DNA from: Methylophaga sp.
Lineage (GTDB): Bacteria; Pseudomonadota; Gammaproteobacteria; Nitrosococcales; Methylophagaceae
Length of the DNA stretch: 47,430 nucleotides
NCBI GenBank assembly: GCA_002696735.1
Contig: NZSL01000015.1
Span: forward strand, 192,032 to 239,461
Direction: 5' to 3'
Part shown: in pieces, positions 18,547 to 28,892 of the stretch
How positions within the stretch are numbered: position 1 is the first letter of the stretch
Layout: every line of letters starts with the position of its first letter
The notes under the pieces: generated by a model
What the model was told of the DNA's origin: nothing
The model's database searches: none
The model's input: the letters and a program-made list of their open reading frames with translations, nothing else
Made by a program: the position numbers and the translations under genes

Positions 18547-20901
18547 CTATCTGAAAATATCTTTGACCCAATCGATTGACCGTTTGATTGGATTGTCGAT
18601 AAAAGTTTCTTCCGGTGTGGTACAGGCAGCAGTTTCTGTCGGTTGTGTGCCACTGATAAACGGGATTTGGGTGGCATTCTCGCATAAACCATCGGCAAGT
18701 TTTCCGCTTAACGGATCAATCCAGAGCATTTCAATACCTTCAGGCATCACCGGTTCGTAGGATTGTAACGGTTCCTGTGCCATATACCGTGTCCAAGCAC
18801 GTAAGGCCCCACTGGAACCAGTGATCGGCATCGGACTATTATCATCCAGACCCAGCCAGACTACAGCGAGACGGTTACCGGTAAACCCGGCAAACCAGCT
18901 GTCACGCTGTTGATCTGATGTTCCGGTTTTGCCGGCAGTATTGATATTAATCGGCAACTGTTGGTAAATGCTACGGCCGGTACCACTTCGGGTAACTTGC
19001 TGTAAATTGTACTGCAGCAAAAACATGGGTTTCTCATCAATACTTTTTTGTAATTGAAATGGATAGCTGGAAAGCGGTTCACCTGCGCTGTCGGTGACAG
19101 TCCGAATAGTACGAGGTGGAATTTGAAACCCGGTTGCAGCAATCGTCTGATACATGCTGGCAACTTCCAGTGTCGATAAACTCTGCGCACCTAATAATAA
19201 TGATGGATATGCATCCATAGGTCGATCAACCCCGAGACGTTTCAGGGTGTCGATCACTTTTTCTACCCCCAGCTCCATGCCCAGTTGCGCGGTCGACAGA
19301 TTATAGGAATGGGTCAAAGCCTCATGCATTGGGACTACGCCATGGGGTTGTCCATCATAGTTCTTGGGGGACCAGGTTTGCTGGTTGGGCAAGGTCAGGC
19401 TGAAAGGTGAGTCGTCCAGTTCACTTATCAGGGTATATCCTTGCTCCAAAGCGGTAAGATAAACAGCAGGTTTTACAAGCGAACCAATTGGCCGACTGGC
19501 ATCTAAGGCACGGTTGAATCCCTGGTAGCGGGTATTACGATCGCCTATCAACGCCAGTACTTCCCCTGTTTGTGGATCAGTCACCACCATACTGCCCTGA
19601 AGTTTCGCCAGACTTTCACCATAGGTTCTGCCTAAATCTTCAATGGTGCTGACCAGAGAAGTTTCTGCTTTATGCTGACTGATGGGATCCAGACTGGTGA
19701 AAATCTTTAGCCCCTCTGAGCCAAGATCTTCATCTTTATATTCTCGGCGTAATTGCCGTTTTACTAAATCAATATAGGCCGGATAAGCCTCTTTCATCGA
19801 ACTACCAGCCGGAACCACGTCCAGCTCAGCCGTTGAGGCCAGCATGTATTCTTCGTCAGTGATTGAACCTTGCTGATGCAAAACACTCAGCACCAGATTC
19901 CGCCTGGCTTTGGCACGCTCAGGATTACGTCGTGGATCATAATAGGATGGTCCTTTTACCAGACCGGCCAATAACGCCAATTGATGTAATTTGAGTTCCT
20001 GTATTGGCTGGGCAAAATAATGTGCCGCACCAAGTCCAAAGCCATGGATGGCACGATTGCCGGATTGGCCCAGGTAGACCTCATTCAAATAGGCTTCGAG
20101 AATTTCGTCTTTGCTGTAATGAAATTCGAGGAGCATCGCCATTGGCAATTCCAGCATTTTGCGTAGCAAAGTACGATCGGCTGTCAGATAAAAGTTCTTA
20201 ATTAATTGCTGGGTTAAGGTGCTGCCACCCTGCACAAATGCCCCTGCACGAATATTGGCTAATGTTGCACGCGCAATACCTTTAGGTGAAATACCAAAAT
20301 GATCATAAAAATCCCGATCTTCAATCGCGATTAATGCATCAATAAACGCCTGCGGCGCTTCTTCAAGCTGAATTAAATCTCTATCTTCATTATTGAGTGG
20401 ATAAATACCGCCGATTAAGGCGGGTTCAAGCCGGATTAATGTTAGTGACTGCTGATCTGCTGAACGGATCTGACTTAAGCTGTCACCACTGAACTCTAAA
20501 ATAAGTTGCCTGGCTGGTTCAAGTTCGTCAGGGAAGTGAAAACCACGAGTCGACAACGTTGCCCGTGAAGCAGAAAAAGCGACTTCCCCTGGTGCGCTGA
20601 CCTTATCAACAAACTGATAGCCCAACGCTTTAAGTTCTATTTTCAAATCGTTGAGTGACACTGGTGCGCCAACATATAACTCCAGTGGTCTGGCAAAGAC
20701 TTTAGCGGGTAAAGCCCAACGTTTCCCCTCAAACTGACTGCGGATTTGCTGATCCAGATACAGTGTTGCCCCCCCTAGCAAAAGCAGAATAATAAACAGC
20801 AGCTTGAACAGTGTGCCTTTAGAAATTAAGGCTCTACGTTTTTTTTTAGAGCGAGGATTACGCCGCTGCTGGGATGGAGGGGGATTTTTTTTACTTACCA
20901 T
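18547..20901 (-). CDS. mrcB: Penicillin-binding protein 1B (bifunctional transglycosylase/transpeptidase)
   Basis: This is a 784-residue class A PBP. A basic cytoplasmic tail (1-28) and a transmembrane helix (about 31-49) precede a UB2H-like domain (about 70-155, LELYVGAPVSLNDLKIELKALGY), which marks it as PBP1B. The GT51 domain has catalytic E194 in AIEDRDFYDHFG and QGGSTLTQQLIKN. The transpeptidase has S474 and K477 (SLVK), SYN at 532-534 and KTGT at 658-661. It polymerises and cross-links peptidoglycan in the periplasm. A TPR lipoprotein gene follows seven bases downstream, and yjgN-M48 diverge upstream. Confidence 0.97.
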   Translation of the reverse strand: MVSKKNPPPSQQRRNPRSKKKRRALISKGTLFKLLFIILLLLGGATLYLDQQIRSQFEGKRWALPAKVFARPLELYVGAPVSLNDLKIELKALGYQFVDKVSAPGEVAFSASRATLSTRGFHFPDELEPARQLILEFSGDSLSQIRSADQQSLTLIRLEPALIGGIYPLNNEDRDLIQLEEAPQAFIDALIAIEDRDFYDHFGISPKGIARATLANIRAGAFVQGGSTLTQQLIKNFYLTADRTLLRKMLELPMAMLLEFHYSKDEILEAYLNEVYLGQSGNRAIHGFGLGAAHYFAQPIQELKLHQLALLAGLVKGPSYYDPRRNPERAKARRNLVLSVLHQQGSITDEEYMLASTAELDVVPAGSSMKEAYPAYIDLVKRQLRREYKDEDLGSEGLKIFTSLDPISQHKAETSLVSTIEDLGRTYGESLAKLQGSMVVTDPQTGEVLALIGDRNTRYQGFNRALDASRPIGSLVKPAVYLTALEQGYTLISELDDSPFSLTLPNQQTWSPKNYDGQPHGVVPMHEALTHSYNLSTAQLGMELGVEKVIDTLKRLGVDRPMDAYPSLLLGAQSLSTLEVASMYQTIAATGFQIPPRTIRTVTDSAGEPLSSYPFQLQKSIDEKPMFLLQYNLQQVTRSGTGRSIYQQLPININTAGKTGTSDQQRDSWFAGFTGNRLAVVWLGLDDNSPMPITGSSGALRAWTRYMAQEPLQSYEPVMPEGIEMLWIDPLSGKLADGLCENATQIPFISGTQPTETAACTTPEETFIDNPIKRSIDWVKDIFR

Positions 20902-20955
20902 AACCTGAGAGTGAGATTAGAAAGAATGGCAGTCGAAACGTGTCAGGCAAACCAT

Positions 20956-21013
20956 AAAGACTTTAGTTTGGCTGCAATATCGTCAATGTGCCGCTTATAT
21001 TAGCAAAGTCTTT
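20956..21013. promoter_or_regulatory. Pair of inverted AAAG-N-CTTT sites between mrcB and the DUF898 gene
   Basis: AAAGACTTT (20956-20964, extendable to the palindrome TAAAGACTTTA) and its exact reverse complement AAAGTCTTT (21005-21013) lie 49 bases apart, close to five helical turns. They sit in the shared regulatory gap of mrcB and the DUF898 gene and resemble paired operator half-sites. Confidence 0.4.
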
Positions 21014-21060
21014 CAATAGTTACTTCTGTAATCATTATTTATGACTATGAAAGCGAAAAG

Positions 21061-21089
21061 TTGCTGACAATTCTGCTTGCTTCTATACT
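21061..21089 (+). promoter_or_regulatory. Candidate sigma70 promoter for the DUF898-M48 operon
   Basis: TTGCTG (21061-21066), a 17-base spacer and TATACT (21084-21089) lie 38 bases upstream of the GTG start at 21127. The transcript would start near 21096, leaving a short leader with a consensus ribosome-binding site. Confidence 0.55.
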
Positions 21090-21126
21090 TCGGCAAAACT
21101 CATTAAAACAGACAAGGAGGTCTAAC

Positions 21127-22443
21127 GTGTCAGAGTTACGTTATGACGTGATGCTTAGTGGACAATTATTGGATGGATTCAATATTGAGGAAGTGATACA
21201 TAATCTAGCGAGATTGCTTGCCTTAACAGAAAATGCTGTTAGCGAACTGTTCCAGCAGAAAAATGCGATTGTGTTGAAGGGGGTGGGTTATGAGCAGGCT
21301 CAGCGACAACAGGAAGAGTTGCAGAGTGCCGGTGCCGAATCCTACTTGATAAGGCATGATAAAAAAGAACCACGACTGCCGGCTATGGAGCAGGCTGCAA
21401 AAAATGATGGTTTGGCTCCAACGCAGGGTGTTGAGATAGCTGCTGAAATAGAGCCTCGACAAAGGGCATTTTTTTTCAGTGGTCAAGGTGCTGAATATTT
21501 CCGGATTTGGATAGTTAATATCGTGCTCACGATTATGACTTTGGGCATATATTCAGCCTGGGCCAAAGTCCGTAATAAACAGTACTTCTATGCAAATACT
21601 CAGCTTGATGGAGCAAGCTTTAGCTATCAAGCCGTTCCGTTGCAGATTCTCAAAGGGCGACTGATAGCCTTTGCTTTTTTTGTGTTCTATATTGTTACCA
21701 CTTCACTTTTCCCGGCTACAGGCGTGATATTTGGTCTACTGTTCATCGTGTTATTTCCCTGGCTGGTCGTAAAATCACTGACATTCAATGCTTTTTATAG
21801 TGAATATCGCAATGTGCGGTTTGGATTTGATGGCCAATATAGTGAAGCCTTCAAGGTTTATATTCTCTGGCCGATTCTCGGTTTAGTGACTTTTTCTCTG
21901 CTGATGCCTTATGCCATTTATAAACAGCAGTGTTTTCTGGTGAGAAATATGCGCTATGGTGATACGGCATTTGAGTTCGAACCTCAAGCCAGTGCCTACT
22001 ATAAAATTGCTTTGGCGATGTTTGGCATCGTTCTTATGACGTCCTTTGGGGTATTTCTGCTGGTAACGCTTTTAAACCGGGAAGCCGTGGGGATTCTGAC
22101 GATGCTGTTAAGCGTGATGATGTATCTCACGTTGTTTGTATTTTTTACCGTTAAGACGACAAATTTACGTTTTAACCATGCCACACTCTCTTCTCATGCT
22201 TTTTCTGCCAACTACACCACAGCGTCTTATATGTGGTTGGTTTTGAGTAATACTGTGGCGATTGTGCTCACTTTAGGCCTGTTTATTCCATGGGCAAAAG
22301 TTCGGGTAGCTGCGTATAAAGCGGAACACACTAAAATGCTGGTGGCAGGCGATTTGAATCAGTTTTCCAATGCTGTCAGTCAGCGTGTGGGGCCGTTGGG
22401 TGAAGGTGTCAGTGATGTGTTTGATATGGATGTCGGTTTTTAA
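21127..22443 (+). CDS. YjgN/DUF898 family multi-pass membrane protein
   Basis: This is a 438-residue protein of unknown biochemical function. A soluble N-terminal domain (about 1-75, LSGQLLDGFNIEEVIHNLARLL... LKGVGYEQAQRQQEEL) is found in several gammaproteobacterial membrane proteins. The C-terminal two-thirds has DUF898 repeats: FSGQGAEYFRIW, LTLGIYSAWAKVRNKQYFYANT, and later ALGLFIPWAKVR-like segments, with about eight or nine hydrophobic helices. The GTG at 21127 was chosen because AAGGAGGT lies five bases upstream. It is followed after two bases by an M48 peptidase gene, a pairing that recurs for YjgN proteins. Confidence 0.87.
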   Translation: MSELRYDVMLSGQLLDGFNIEEVIHNLARLLALTENAVSELFQQKNAIVLKGVGYEQAQRQQEELQSAGAESYLIRHDKKEPRLPAMEQAAKNDGLAPTQGVEIAAEIEPRQRAFFFSGQGAEYFRIWIVNIVLTIMTLGIYSAWAKVRNKQYFYANTQLDGASFSYQAVPLQILKGRLIAFAFFVFYIVTTSLFPATGVIFGLLFIVLFPWLVVKSLTFNAFYSEYRNVRFGFDGQYSEAFKVYILWPILGLVTFSLLMPYAIYKQQCFLVRNMRYGDTAFEFEPQASAYYKIALAMFGIVLMTSFGVFLLVTLLNREAVGILTMLLSVMMYLTLFVFFTVKTTNLRFNHATLSSHAFSANYTTASYMWLVLSNTVAIVLTLGLFIPWAKVRVAAYKAEHTKMLVAGDLNQFSNAVSQRVGPLGEGVSDVFDMDVGF

Positions 22444-22445
22444 TA

Positions 22446-23603
22446 ATGCAACCGCTTTGGCAGCGTGTACGGATCGATGGCTTCTGGTATGAAGAAGGTG
22501 TTTCCAGACAGCGCGCTGCATTTTTACGGCATATTTCCGAGCAGGATATTGAAGTTGTAGATCGGTCGGATGGCACTCAGTTGGCTTGCTGTTCACTGAA
22601 TGAGCTGAAAATTTCCTCACGTTTGGGTAACACCAGCCGACAGTTGTATTTTCAGCAAGGCCAAAAATTTGAAAGTCTGGATAATGAAACCATTGATAAA
22701 CTGCTTATTGCCAAAGGTCATGGCTTTTCCCGATTCATTCATCTGCTTGAAAGTCGCTGGCAACTGGTTTTCCTTGCGCTGATACTGTTTGTCGGGTTTG
22801 GCTACGTCATGATGCAATATGGTGTGCCAGCTGCAGCAAAAAAAATGGCTTTTTGGTTACCCTCAACTATTTCTGATAAGGCGGCAAGTCATACACTTCG
22901 GTTGCTGGATGAGACGGTTTTGTCTCCCTCAGAACTGCCTCAACAGCAACGAGACATACTTTTAGCAAAGTTTCAGTCGTTTAGTGAGCAAGCCGATACA
23001 CCGATAAATATCCAGTTTCGACAAGGCGGTAATTTAGGTGCAAATGCCTTTGCCTTGCCGGATGGCACAATAGTGTTCACCGATGAGCTGGTGAAACTGG
23101 CAGAGCAACCTGAAGAGTTGATTGCGGTACTGTTGCACGAGATTGGCCATGTGGCCCACAGGCATGGAACCCAGTCGGTGATGCAGAGTTCATTGCTAGT
23201 GGTGATGGCAATGGCTTTTGTCGGTGACACATCAGGGATTGCCGAAGTCTTTATGGGCATGCCTATCGTGATGATGCAGAGTGCCTATTCAAGAGATTTT
23301 GAGCGCGAAGCGGATCGGTTTGCTTTGCGATATATGCACTCCAATCAGATAGCAGGCTTTCATTTGGCAGATCTATTGGATCGTATTGAACTCAATATCA
23401 GATGTCGTGCCTATTTTTCCTTACAAGCTGAAGATAACTCGCAATCATACCTGTGTGAAACTCCCGGAGGTTTACAACAGGCTCAACAGAAAGGCTGGCT
23501 TGTCACACAAACAGCTGAGGCAGCGGGTTGGCAAAGTTATCTTGATTCTCACCCTGATAATGCTGAGCGCAGAGCAATGTTGGTGAATGAAGTCGCTGAA
23601 TAA
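22446..23603 (+). CDS. Membrane-anchored M48 family zinc metalloprotease
   Basis: This is a 385-residue protein. The N-terminal 95 residues form a soluble domain; one transmembrane helix spans about 105-124. The peptidase domain carries HEIGH at 231-235 (two His ligands and catalytic Glu) followed by VAHRHG, with the third ligand E288 in FEREADRFALRYM. The catalytic part probably faces the periplasm, as in related M48B/C proteins. It starts two bases after the DUF898 gene and is clearly in the same operon. Substrate is unknown; a role in membrane-protein or envelope quality control is inferred from family. Confidence 0.9.
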   Translation: MQPLWQRVRIDGFWYEEGVSRQRAAFLRHISEQDIEVVDRSDGTQLACCSLNELKISSRLGNTSRQLYFQQGQKFESLDNETIDKLLIAKGHGFSRFIHLLESRWQLVFLALILFVGFGYVMMQYGVPAAAKKMAFWLPSTISDKAASHTLRLLDETVLSPSELPQQQRDILLAKFQSFSEQADTPINIQFRQGGNLGANAFALPDGTIVFTDELVKLAEQPEELIAVLLHEIGHVAHRHGTQSVMQSSLLVVMAMAFVGDTSGIAEVFMGMPIVMMQSAYSRDFEREADRFALRYMHSNQIAGFHLADLLDRIELNIRCRAYFSLQAEDNSQSYLCETPGGLQQAQQKGWLVTQTAEAAGWQSYLDSHPDNAERRAMLVNEVAE

Positions 23604-23713
23604 AGTGTACTGACTAAAACAAGTGCTGCGAATATATCGGTTTTGTCTCAATATACAAAAACCTAGCGAACTTATTCTGGCGAATTGGCTTATTTCGCAT
23701 TATCTAAATTGTC

Positions 23714-23722
23714 TGGTAATAT
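23714..23722 (+). promoter_or_regulatory. Possible extended -10 promoter element upstream of the thioredoxin-fold gene
   Basis: TGGTAATAT (TG-N-TAATAT) lies 77 bases upstream of the ATG at 23799, with no good -35 box. This is a weak prediction based on the -10 match only. Confidence 0.3.
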
Positions 23723-23798
23723 GCTGAACTCCAAATTGGTTTCGTGTGGTTAAAGATCACCGAAATTGCCTAAAAACAGGAACTAAAGTGAGATCTTA

Positions 23799-24353
23799 AT
23801 GGCTTTAGAGACACCCGTCTGTGACTTTGGCCAAGCGGCCATAGATTTTGCCCTGCCGGGCACAGACAACAAAATCTGGACACTGGAAGACTGTCGTGGT
23901 GAGAATGGTTTGTTAATCATGTTCATCTGTAATCATTGTCCTTATGTCAAAGCCATTATGGATAGACTGATCCGTGATACCAACGAACTTAAACAGCTGG
24001 GCATCAATTCTGTGGCAATTTCTGCCAATGATGTCGCTGATTATCCAGAAGACTCTTTTGACAACATGAAAACTGTTGCTGAACAAAACGGGTTTTCTTT
24101 CCCTTATCTGTATGACGAAAGCCAAGAGGTTGCTCAAGCTTATGGCGCGGTGTGTACTCCTGATTTTTTTGGTTACAACAAAGATTTGAAGTTGCAATAC
24201 CGTGGTCGCCTTGATGCTAGCCGCAAAGAAGCCGCTCCAGCGGACGTACGCCGTGACTTATATGAAGCGATGAAACAAGTTGCTCAAACCGGTCATGGTC
24301 CAGAACAACAGATACCCAGTATGGGCTGTTCCATCAAATGGCGGGCAGCTTAA
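23799..24353 (+). CDS. Thioredoxin-fold AhpC/TSA-like (redoxin) protein
   Basis: This is a 184-residue cytosolic protein with the redoxin fold: DFALPGTDNKIWTLEDCRGENGLLIMFIC, the CNHCPYVKA motif (a CxxC in the thioredoxin position), ISANDVADYPEDSFDNM, and QAYGAVCTPDFFGY with a third cysteine. This matches the CxHCPY thioredoxin-family proteins related to peroxiredoxins, whose substrate is not established. It ends 26 bases before tkt and may be transcribed with it. Peroxide or thiol redox work is a reasonable guess from the family. Confidence 0.85.
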   Translation: MALETPVCDFGQAAIDFALPGTDNKIWTLEDCRGENGLLIMFICNHCPYVKAIMDRLIRDTNELKQLGINSVAISANDVADYPEDSFDNMKTVAEQNGFSFPYLYDESQEVAQAYGAVCTPDFFGYNKDLKLQYRGRLDASRKEAAPADVRRDLYEAMKQVAQTGHGPEQQIPSMGCSIKWRAA

Positions 24354-24379
24354 TTTTTTTTAATAGGAGAACGTAGATA

Positions 24380-26368
24380 ATGGCTACACGTAGACATTTA
24401 GCAAATGCAATCCGTGCGTTAAGTATGGATGCAGTGCAAAAAGCGAATTCCGGCCATCCGGGTGCCCCAATGGGTATGGCGGATATCGCTGAAGTATTGT
24501 GGAATGACCACATGAAACATAACCCGAACAACCCGAAATGGGCTGATCGTGACCGTTTCATTTTGTCTAATGGCCACGGCTCTATGCTGATTTACTCATT
24601 GCTGCATTTGAGTGGCTATGATTTGCCAATGGATTCCCTGAGAACATTCCGTCAATTGCATTCACAATGCGCGGGTCACCCTGAATACGGTTATGCTCCA
24701 GGTATAGAAACAACGACGGGTCCATTAGGCCAAGGTATTACCAACGGCGTTGGTTTTGCGATGGCTGAAAAGTTAATGGCACATCAGTTCAACAAACCTG
24801 GTCATGACATCGTTAACCACCATACCTATGTATTCATGGGTGATGGCTGTCTGATGGAAGGTGTTTCTCATGAAGCATGTTCTTTGGCCGGTACATGGGG
24901 CCTGGGCAATCTGATCGCATTCTGGGATGACAACAATATCTCTATCGACGGTCACATTGATGGCTGGTACACCGATGATACTGTTAAGCGTTTTGAAGCT
25001 TATGGCTGGCATGTTCAATCTGTTGATGGTCATGATGCTGATGCAATCAACAAAGCCATCGCAGAAGCGAAGAAAGTCACTGATAAACCATCATTGATCT
25101 GCTGCAAAACCATCATTGGTTATGGTTCACCAAACAAATGTTCAAGCCATGATTGCCATGGTGCAGCATTAGGTGAAGAAGAAGTTGAATTGACCCGTAA
25201 GCAACTGGGTTGGGAATACGAGCCATTTGTTATTCCAGAAGATGTTTATGCAGGTTGGGATGCTAAAGCGAAAGGCGATGCCGCTGAAGCTGAGTGGAAC
25301 AAGAAATTCGATGCTTATGCTAAAGAATATCCAGAACTGGCAGCAGAATTTAAACGCCGTATGGCCGGTGAATTGCCTGCTGACTGGAAACAAGCATCAG
25401 CCAAAGTCATTGCTGATCTGAACGAAAAAGCAGAAAGTGTTGCTTCACGTAAAGCATCACAAAACGTTATCGCTGCATTGGCGCCTATTTTGCCAGAATT
25501 CATTGGTGGTTCTGCTGACTTAACCGGTTCAAACCTGACCAGCTGTTCAAGCTTTAAACATGTGTCTGGTAAAGAGATGGGTAACTACATTTCATACGGT
25601 GTTCGTGAGTTTGGTATGTTTGCCATCATGAATGGTATGGCATTGCACGGTGGTCTGCTGCCATATGGTGGTACTTTCCATATGTTCTCTGACTATGCCA
25701 AATCAGCGCTGCGCATGGCTGCCTTGATGAAAATTCGTACCATTGCGGTATTGACCCATGACTCTATCGGTCAGGGTGAGGATGGTCCTACGCATCAGCC
25801 AATCGAAAATACAGCTGGTCTGCGTTACATCCCCAACATGGATGTATGGCGTCCTGCTGATGAAACTGAAGTTGCGATTGCCTGGACTGCAGCTGTTGAG
25901 CGTATGGATGGCCCAACCAGTCTGGTATTGAGCCGTCAGGGTATTCCTGGTCGTAAACACGACACAGCTGCTTTTGATGCGATTCGTAAAGGTGCTTATG
26001 TGTTGTCAGAAGCTGAAGGCGGTAAAGCCGACGTGATTCTGATCGCAACTGGTTCAGAAGTGGATCTGGCCGTTAAAGCACAAGAAGCGCTGAAAGGCGA
26101 CGGTGTAAATGCACGTGTTGTTTCTATGCCTTCAACGAACGTCTTTGATCGTCAGGATCAGGCTTATAAAGACAGCATCCTGACTCCAGGAGTGAAACGT
26201 GTTTCTGTTGAAGCCGGTGTAACTGACTTCTGGCGTAAATACGTTGGTCTGGAAGGCGGCACTGTTGGTATCGATACCTTCGGTGAATCTGCTCCAGGCG
26301 GTGTTTTGATGAAACACTTCGGCTTTACTGTCGAAAACGTTGTTAAAACTGTTAAATCAGTTCTGTAA
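24380..26368 (+). CDS. tkt: Transketolase
   Basis: This is a 662-residue thiamine-diphosphate enzyme transferring two-carbon ketol units between sugar phosphates. It has the N-terminal [20 protein letters not shown], the ThDP/Mg binding [13 protein letters not shown] through DDNNISIDG, and in the pyrimidine-binding domain the Glu of [21 protein letters not shown] with its transketolase signature. It starts the carbon cluster tkt-gap-pgk-pyk-fba. In a ribulose monophosphate methylotroph it would help regenerate the formaldehyde acceptor. AGGAGAACG precedes the ATG, and a strong terminator follows the gene, so tkt is largely a separate transcription unit. Confidence 0.98.
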   Translation: MATRRHLANAIRALSMDAVQKANSGHPGAPMGMADIAEVLWNDHMKHNPNNPKWADRDRFILSNGHGSMLIYSLLHLSGYDLPMDSLRTFRQLHSQCAGHPEYGYAPGIETTTGPLGQGITNGVGFAMAEKLMAHQFNKPGHDIVNHHTYVFMGDGCLMEGVSHEACSLAGTWGLGNLIAFWDDNNISIDGHIDGWYTDDTVKRFEAYGWHVQSVDGHDADAINKAIAEAKKVTDKPSLICCKTIIGYGSPNKCSSHDCHGAALGEEEVELTRKQLGWEYEPFVIPEDVYAGWDAKAKGDAAEAEWNKKFDAYAKEYPELAAEFKRRMAGELPADWKQASAKVIADLNEKAESVASRKASQNVIAALAPILPEFIGGSADLTGSNLTSCSSFKHVSGKEMGNYISYGVREFGMFAIMNGMALHGGLLPYGGTFHMFSDYAKSALRMAALMKIRTIAVLTHDSIGQGEDGPTHQPIENTAGLRYIPNMDVWRPADETEVAIAWTAAVERMDGPTSLVLSRQGIPGRKHDTAAFDAIRKGAYVLSEAEGGKADVILIATGSEVDLAVKAQEALKGDGVNARVVSMPSTNVFDRQDQAYKDSILTPGVKRVSVEAGVTDFWRKYVGLEGGTVGIDTFGESAPGGVLMKHFGFTVENVVKTVKSVL

Positions 26369-26400
26369 TTAAAGAACTGTTTTTAGCGAGCTAAATGGAG

Positions 26401-26437
26401 ATGACCAGTAGATGCAAATCTACTGGTCATTTTTTTA
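26401..26437 (+). terminator. Rho-independent terminator after tkt
   Basis: ATGACCAGTAGAT and ATCTACTGGTCAT form a perfect 13-bp stem with loop GCAA, followed by seven T residues. Confidence 0.93.
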
Positions 26438-26448
26438 AAAGGGTCTGT

Positions 26449-26489
26449 TTATCTTTCATCGCACCATTGCGGGCGGTGATGAAAGATAA
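26449..26489. promoter_or_regulatory. Long inverted repeat upstream of gap
   Basis: TTATCTTTCATC(GC)ACC is inverted as GGTGATGAAAGATAA across a nine-base centre, a stem of 15 bp with a two-base bulge. It has no T-run, follows the tkt terminator and precedes gap by about 82 bases. It could be an operator or a structured leader of gap. Confidence 0.55.
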
Positions 26490-26538
26490 GCAGTTCCAAG
26501 TCTCATAACTGCAATTTTCGGTAAGATTTCAGTTCTGA

Positions 26539-27570
<1,032 letters not shown>

Positions 27571-27598
27571 TTCATTGTAGCCATTCAACCATTAATTC

Positions 27599-27627
27599 AA
27601 GGCTTCCTGTGAAGGAGGCCTTTTTTT
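27599..27627 (+). terminator. Rho-independent terminator between gap and pgk
   Basis: AAGGCTTCCT pairs with AGGAGGCCTT (one G-U) around loop GTGA, followed by seven T residues. A TATAAT box at 27643-27648, just after it, may be the -10 of a pgk promoter, although its -35 region is poor. Confidence 0.85.
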
Positions 27628-27689
27628 ATGTATTTTGAAGGCTATAATCAGAACGGGTTCACAAAATTTACACAAGAGGGCAATACCTT

Positions 27690-28874
27690 ATGTCAGTAAT
27701 AAAAATGGCCGATTTGGACTTGGCTGGAAAACGTGTGTTGATCCGACAAGATTTGAATGTTCCACTCAAATCGGGTGTTGTCGCAGATGGCACACGCATC
27801 CATGCTTCTTTAGCGACCATAAATCTGGCATTGGAGAAAGGTGCCAAAGTTATGATTATGTCTCATCTCGGACGTCCGACTGAGGGAGAATATGAACATA
27901 AATATTCACTAGCACCGGTTGCCAATTATCTCTCGGCTCTCTTGGAAAAACCGGTACGTCTGGAACAGAACTGGCTGGAGCCAGAATTTATTCCAGTCGA
28001 AGTGGGTGAAGTTGTTTTGTGTGAAAACGTACGATTCAACATTGGTGAAAAAGCCAATAATGATGATCTGGCAAAACGTATGGCCAAAATGTGTGATGTG
28101 TTTGTTATGGATGCATTTGGTACCGCCCATCGAGCTCAGGCTTCAACGCATGGTATTGCCAAATATGCCACGATTGCCTGTGCCGGGCCTTTATTATCTG
28201 CAGAACTGGAAGCTTTATCCAAAGCACTGGATAATCCTGCCAGGCCAATGGTTGCTATTGTAGGCGGATCAAAAGTGTCTACCAAACTTACCGTGTTGGA
28301 AACCCTGTCGAAGAAAGTGGATCAATTGATCGTAGGCGGTGGTATTGCCAATACGTTTATTGCGGCAGCTGGTTATAACGTTGGTAAATCGCTCTATGAG
28401 CCGGATCTGATCGACACTTGTAAAAAGCTTTCAGCAGAAGCTGTCAGCCGTGGCGGCAATATACCCGTACCCAAAGACGTGGTCTGCGGTAAACATTTTG
28501 CCGAAAATGCAGAAGCGGAATTAAAATCAGTCGACAAGGTAACAGATGACGACATGATTTTTGATATCGGACCAAAATCTGCTGCGGAGCTGGTTGAAAT
28601 TATTAAACAAGCTGGTACGGTTGTATGGAATGGTCCGTTAGGTGTTTTTGAATTCAGCCAGTTTGGTGAAGGCACCAAAGAAATAGCGATGGCAATAGCG
28701 GAATCAGACGCTTTCTCGATTGCTGGCGGCGGTGATACGTTGGCAGCAGTGTCTAAATACAAAATTTGTGACGATGTATCTTATATTTCTACCGGTGGTG
28801 GTGCTTTTCTGGAATTCCTTGAAGGCAAGAAGTTACCTGCAGTGGAAATTCTTGAGCAACGTGCCCGCGAGTAA
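27690..28874 (+). CDS. pgk: Phosphoglycerate kinase
   Basis: This is a 394-residue enzyme catalysing ATP formation from 1,3-bisphosphoglycerate, or the reverse in gluconeogenesis. Typical segments are [23 protein letters not shown] with the Arg/His substrate site, [23 protein letters not shown], and the C-terminal nucleotide site [15 protein letters not shown] and [12 protein letters not shown]. It starts a run with pyk and fba, with gaps of about 20 bases, after the gap terminator. Confidence 0.98.
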   Translation: MSVIKMADLDLAGKRVLIRQDLNVPLKSGVVADGTRIHASLATINLALEKGAKVMIMSHLGRPTEGEYEHKYSLAPVANYLSALLEKPVRLEQNWLEPEFIPVEVGEVVLCENVRFNIGEKANNDDLAKRMAKMCDVFVMDAFGTAHRAQASTHGIAKYATIACAGPLLSAELEALSKALDNPARPMVAIVGGSKVSTKLTVLETLSKKVDQLIVGGGIANTFIAAAGYNVGKSLYEPDLIDTCKKLSAEAVSRGGNIPVPKDVVCGKHFAENAEAELKSVDKVTDDDMIFDIGPKSAAELVEIIKQAGTVVWNGPLGVFEFSQFGEGTKEIAMAIAESDAFSIAGGGDTLAAVSKYKICDDVSYISTGGGAFLEFLEGKKLPAVEILEQRARE

Positions 28875-28892
28875 ATTAATGAGTAACTAATT

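Noticed and set aside
17967-18698. Longer N-terminus for the TPR lipoprotein reaching into mrcB.
   Set aside because: The signal peptide and lipobox begin at 18539, which has its own ribosome-binding site; the upstream part overlaps the conserved end of mrcB on the same strand.
23636-23674. Imperfect GGTTTTG/CAAAAACC stem after the M48 gene as a terminator.
   Set aside because: The stem is short and A/T rich with a long loop and no T-run, so support is too weak.
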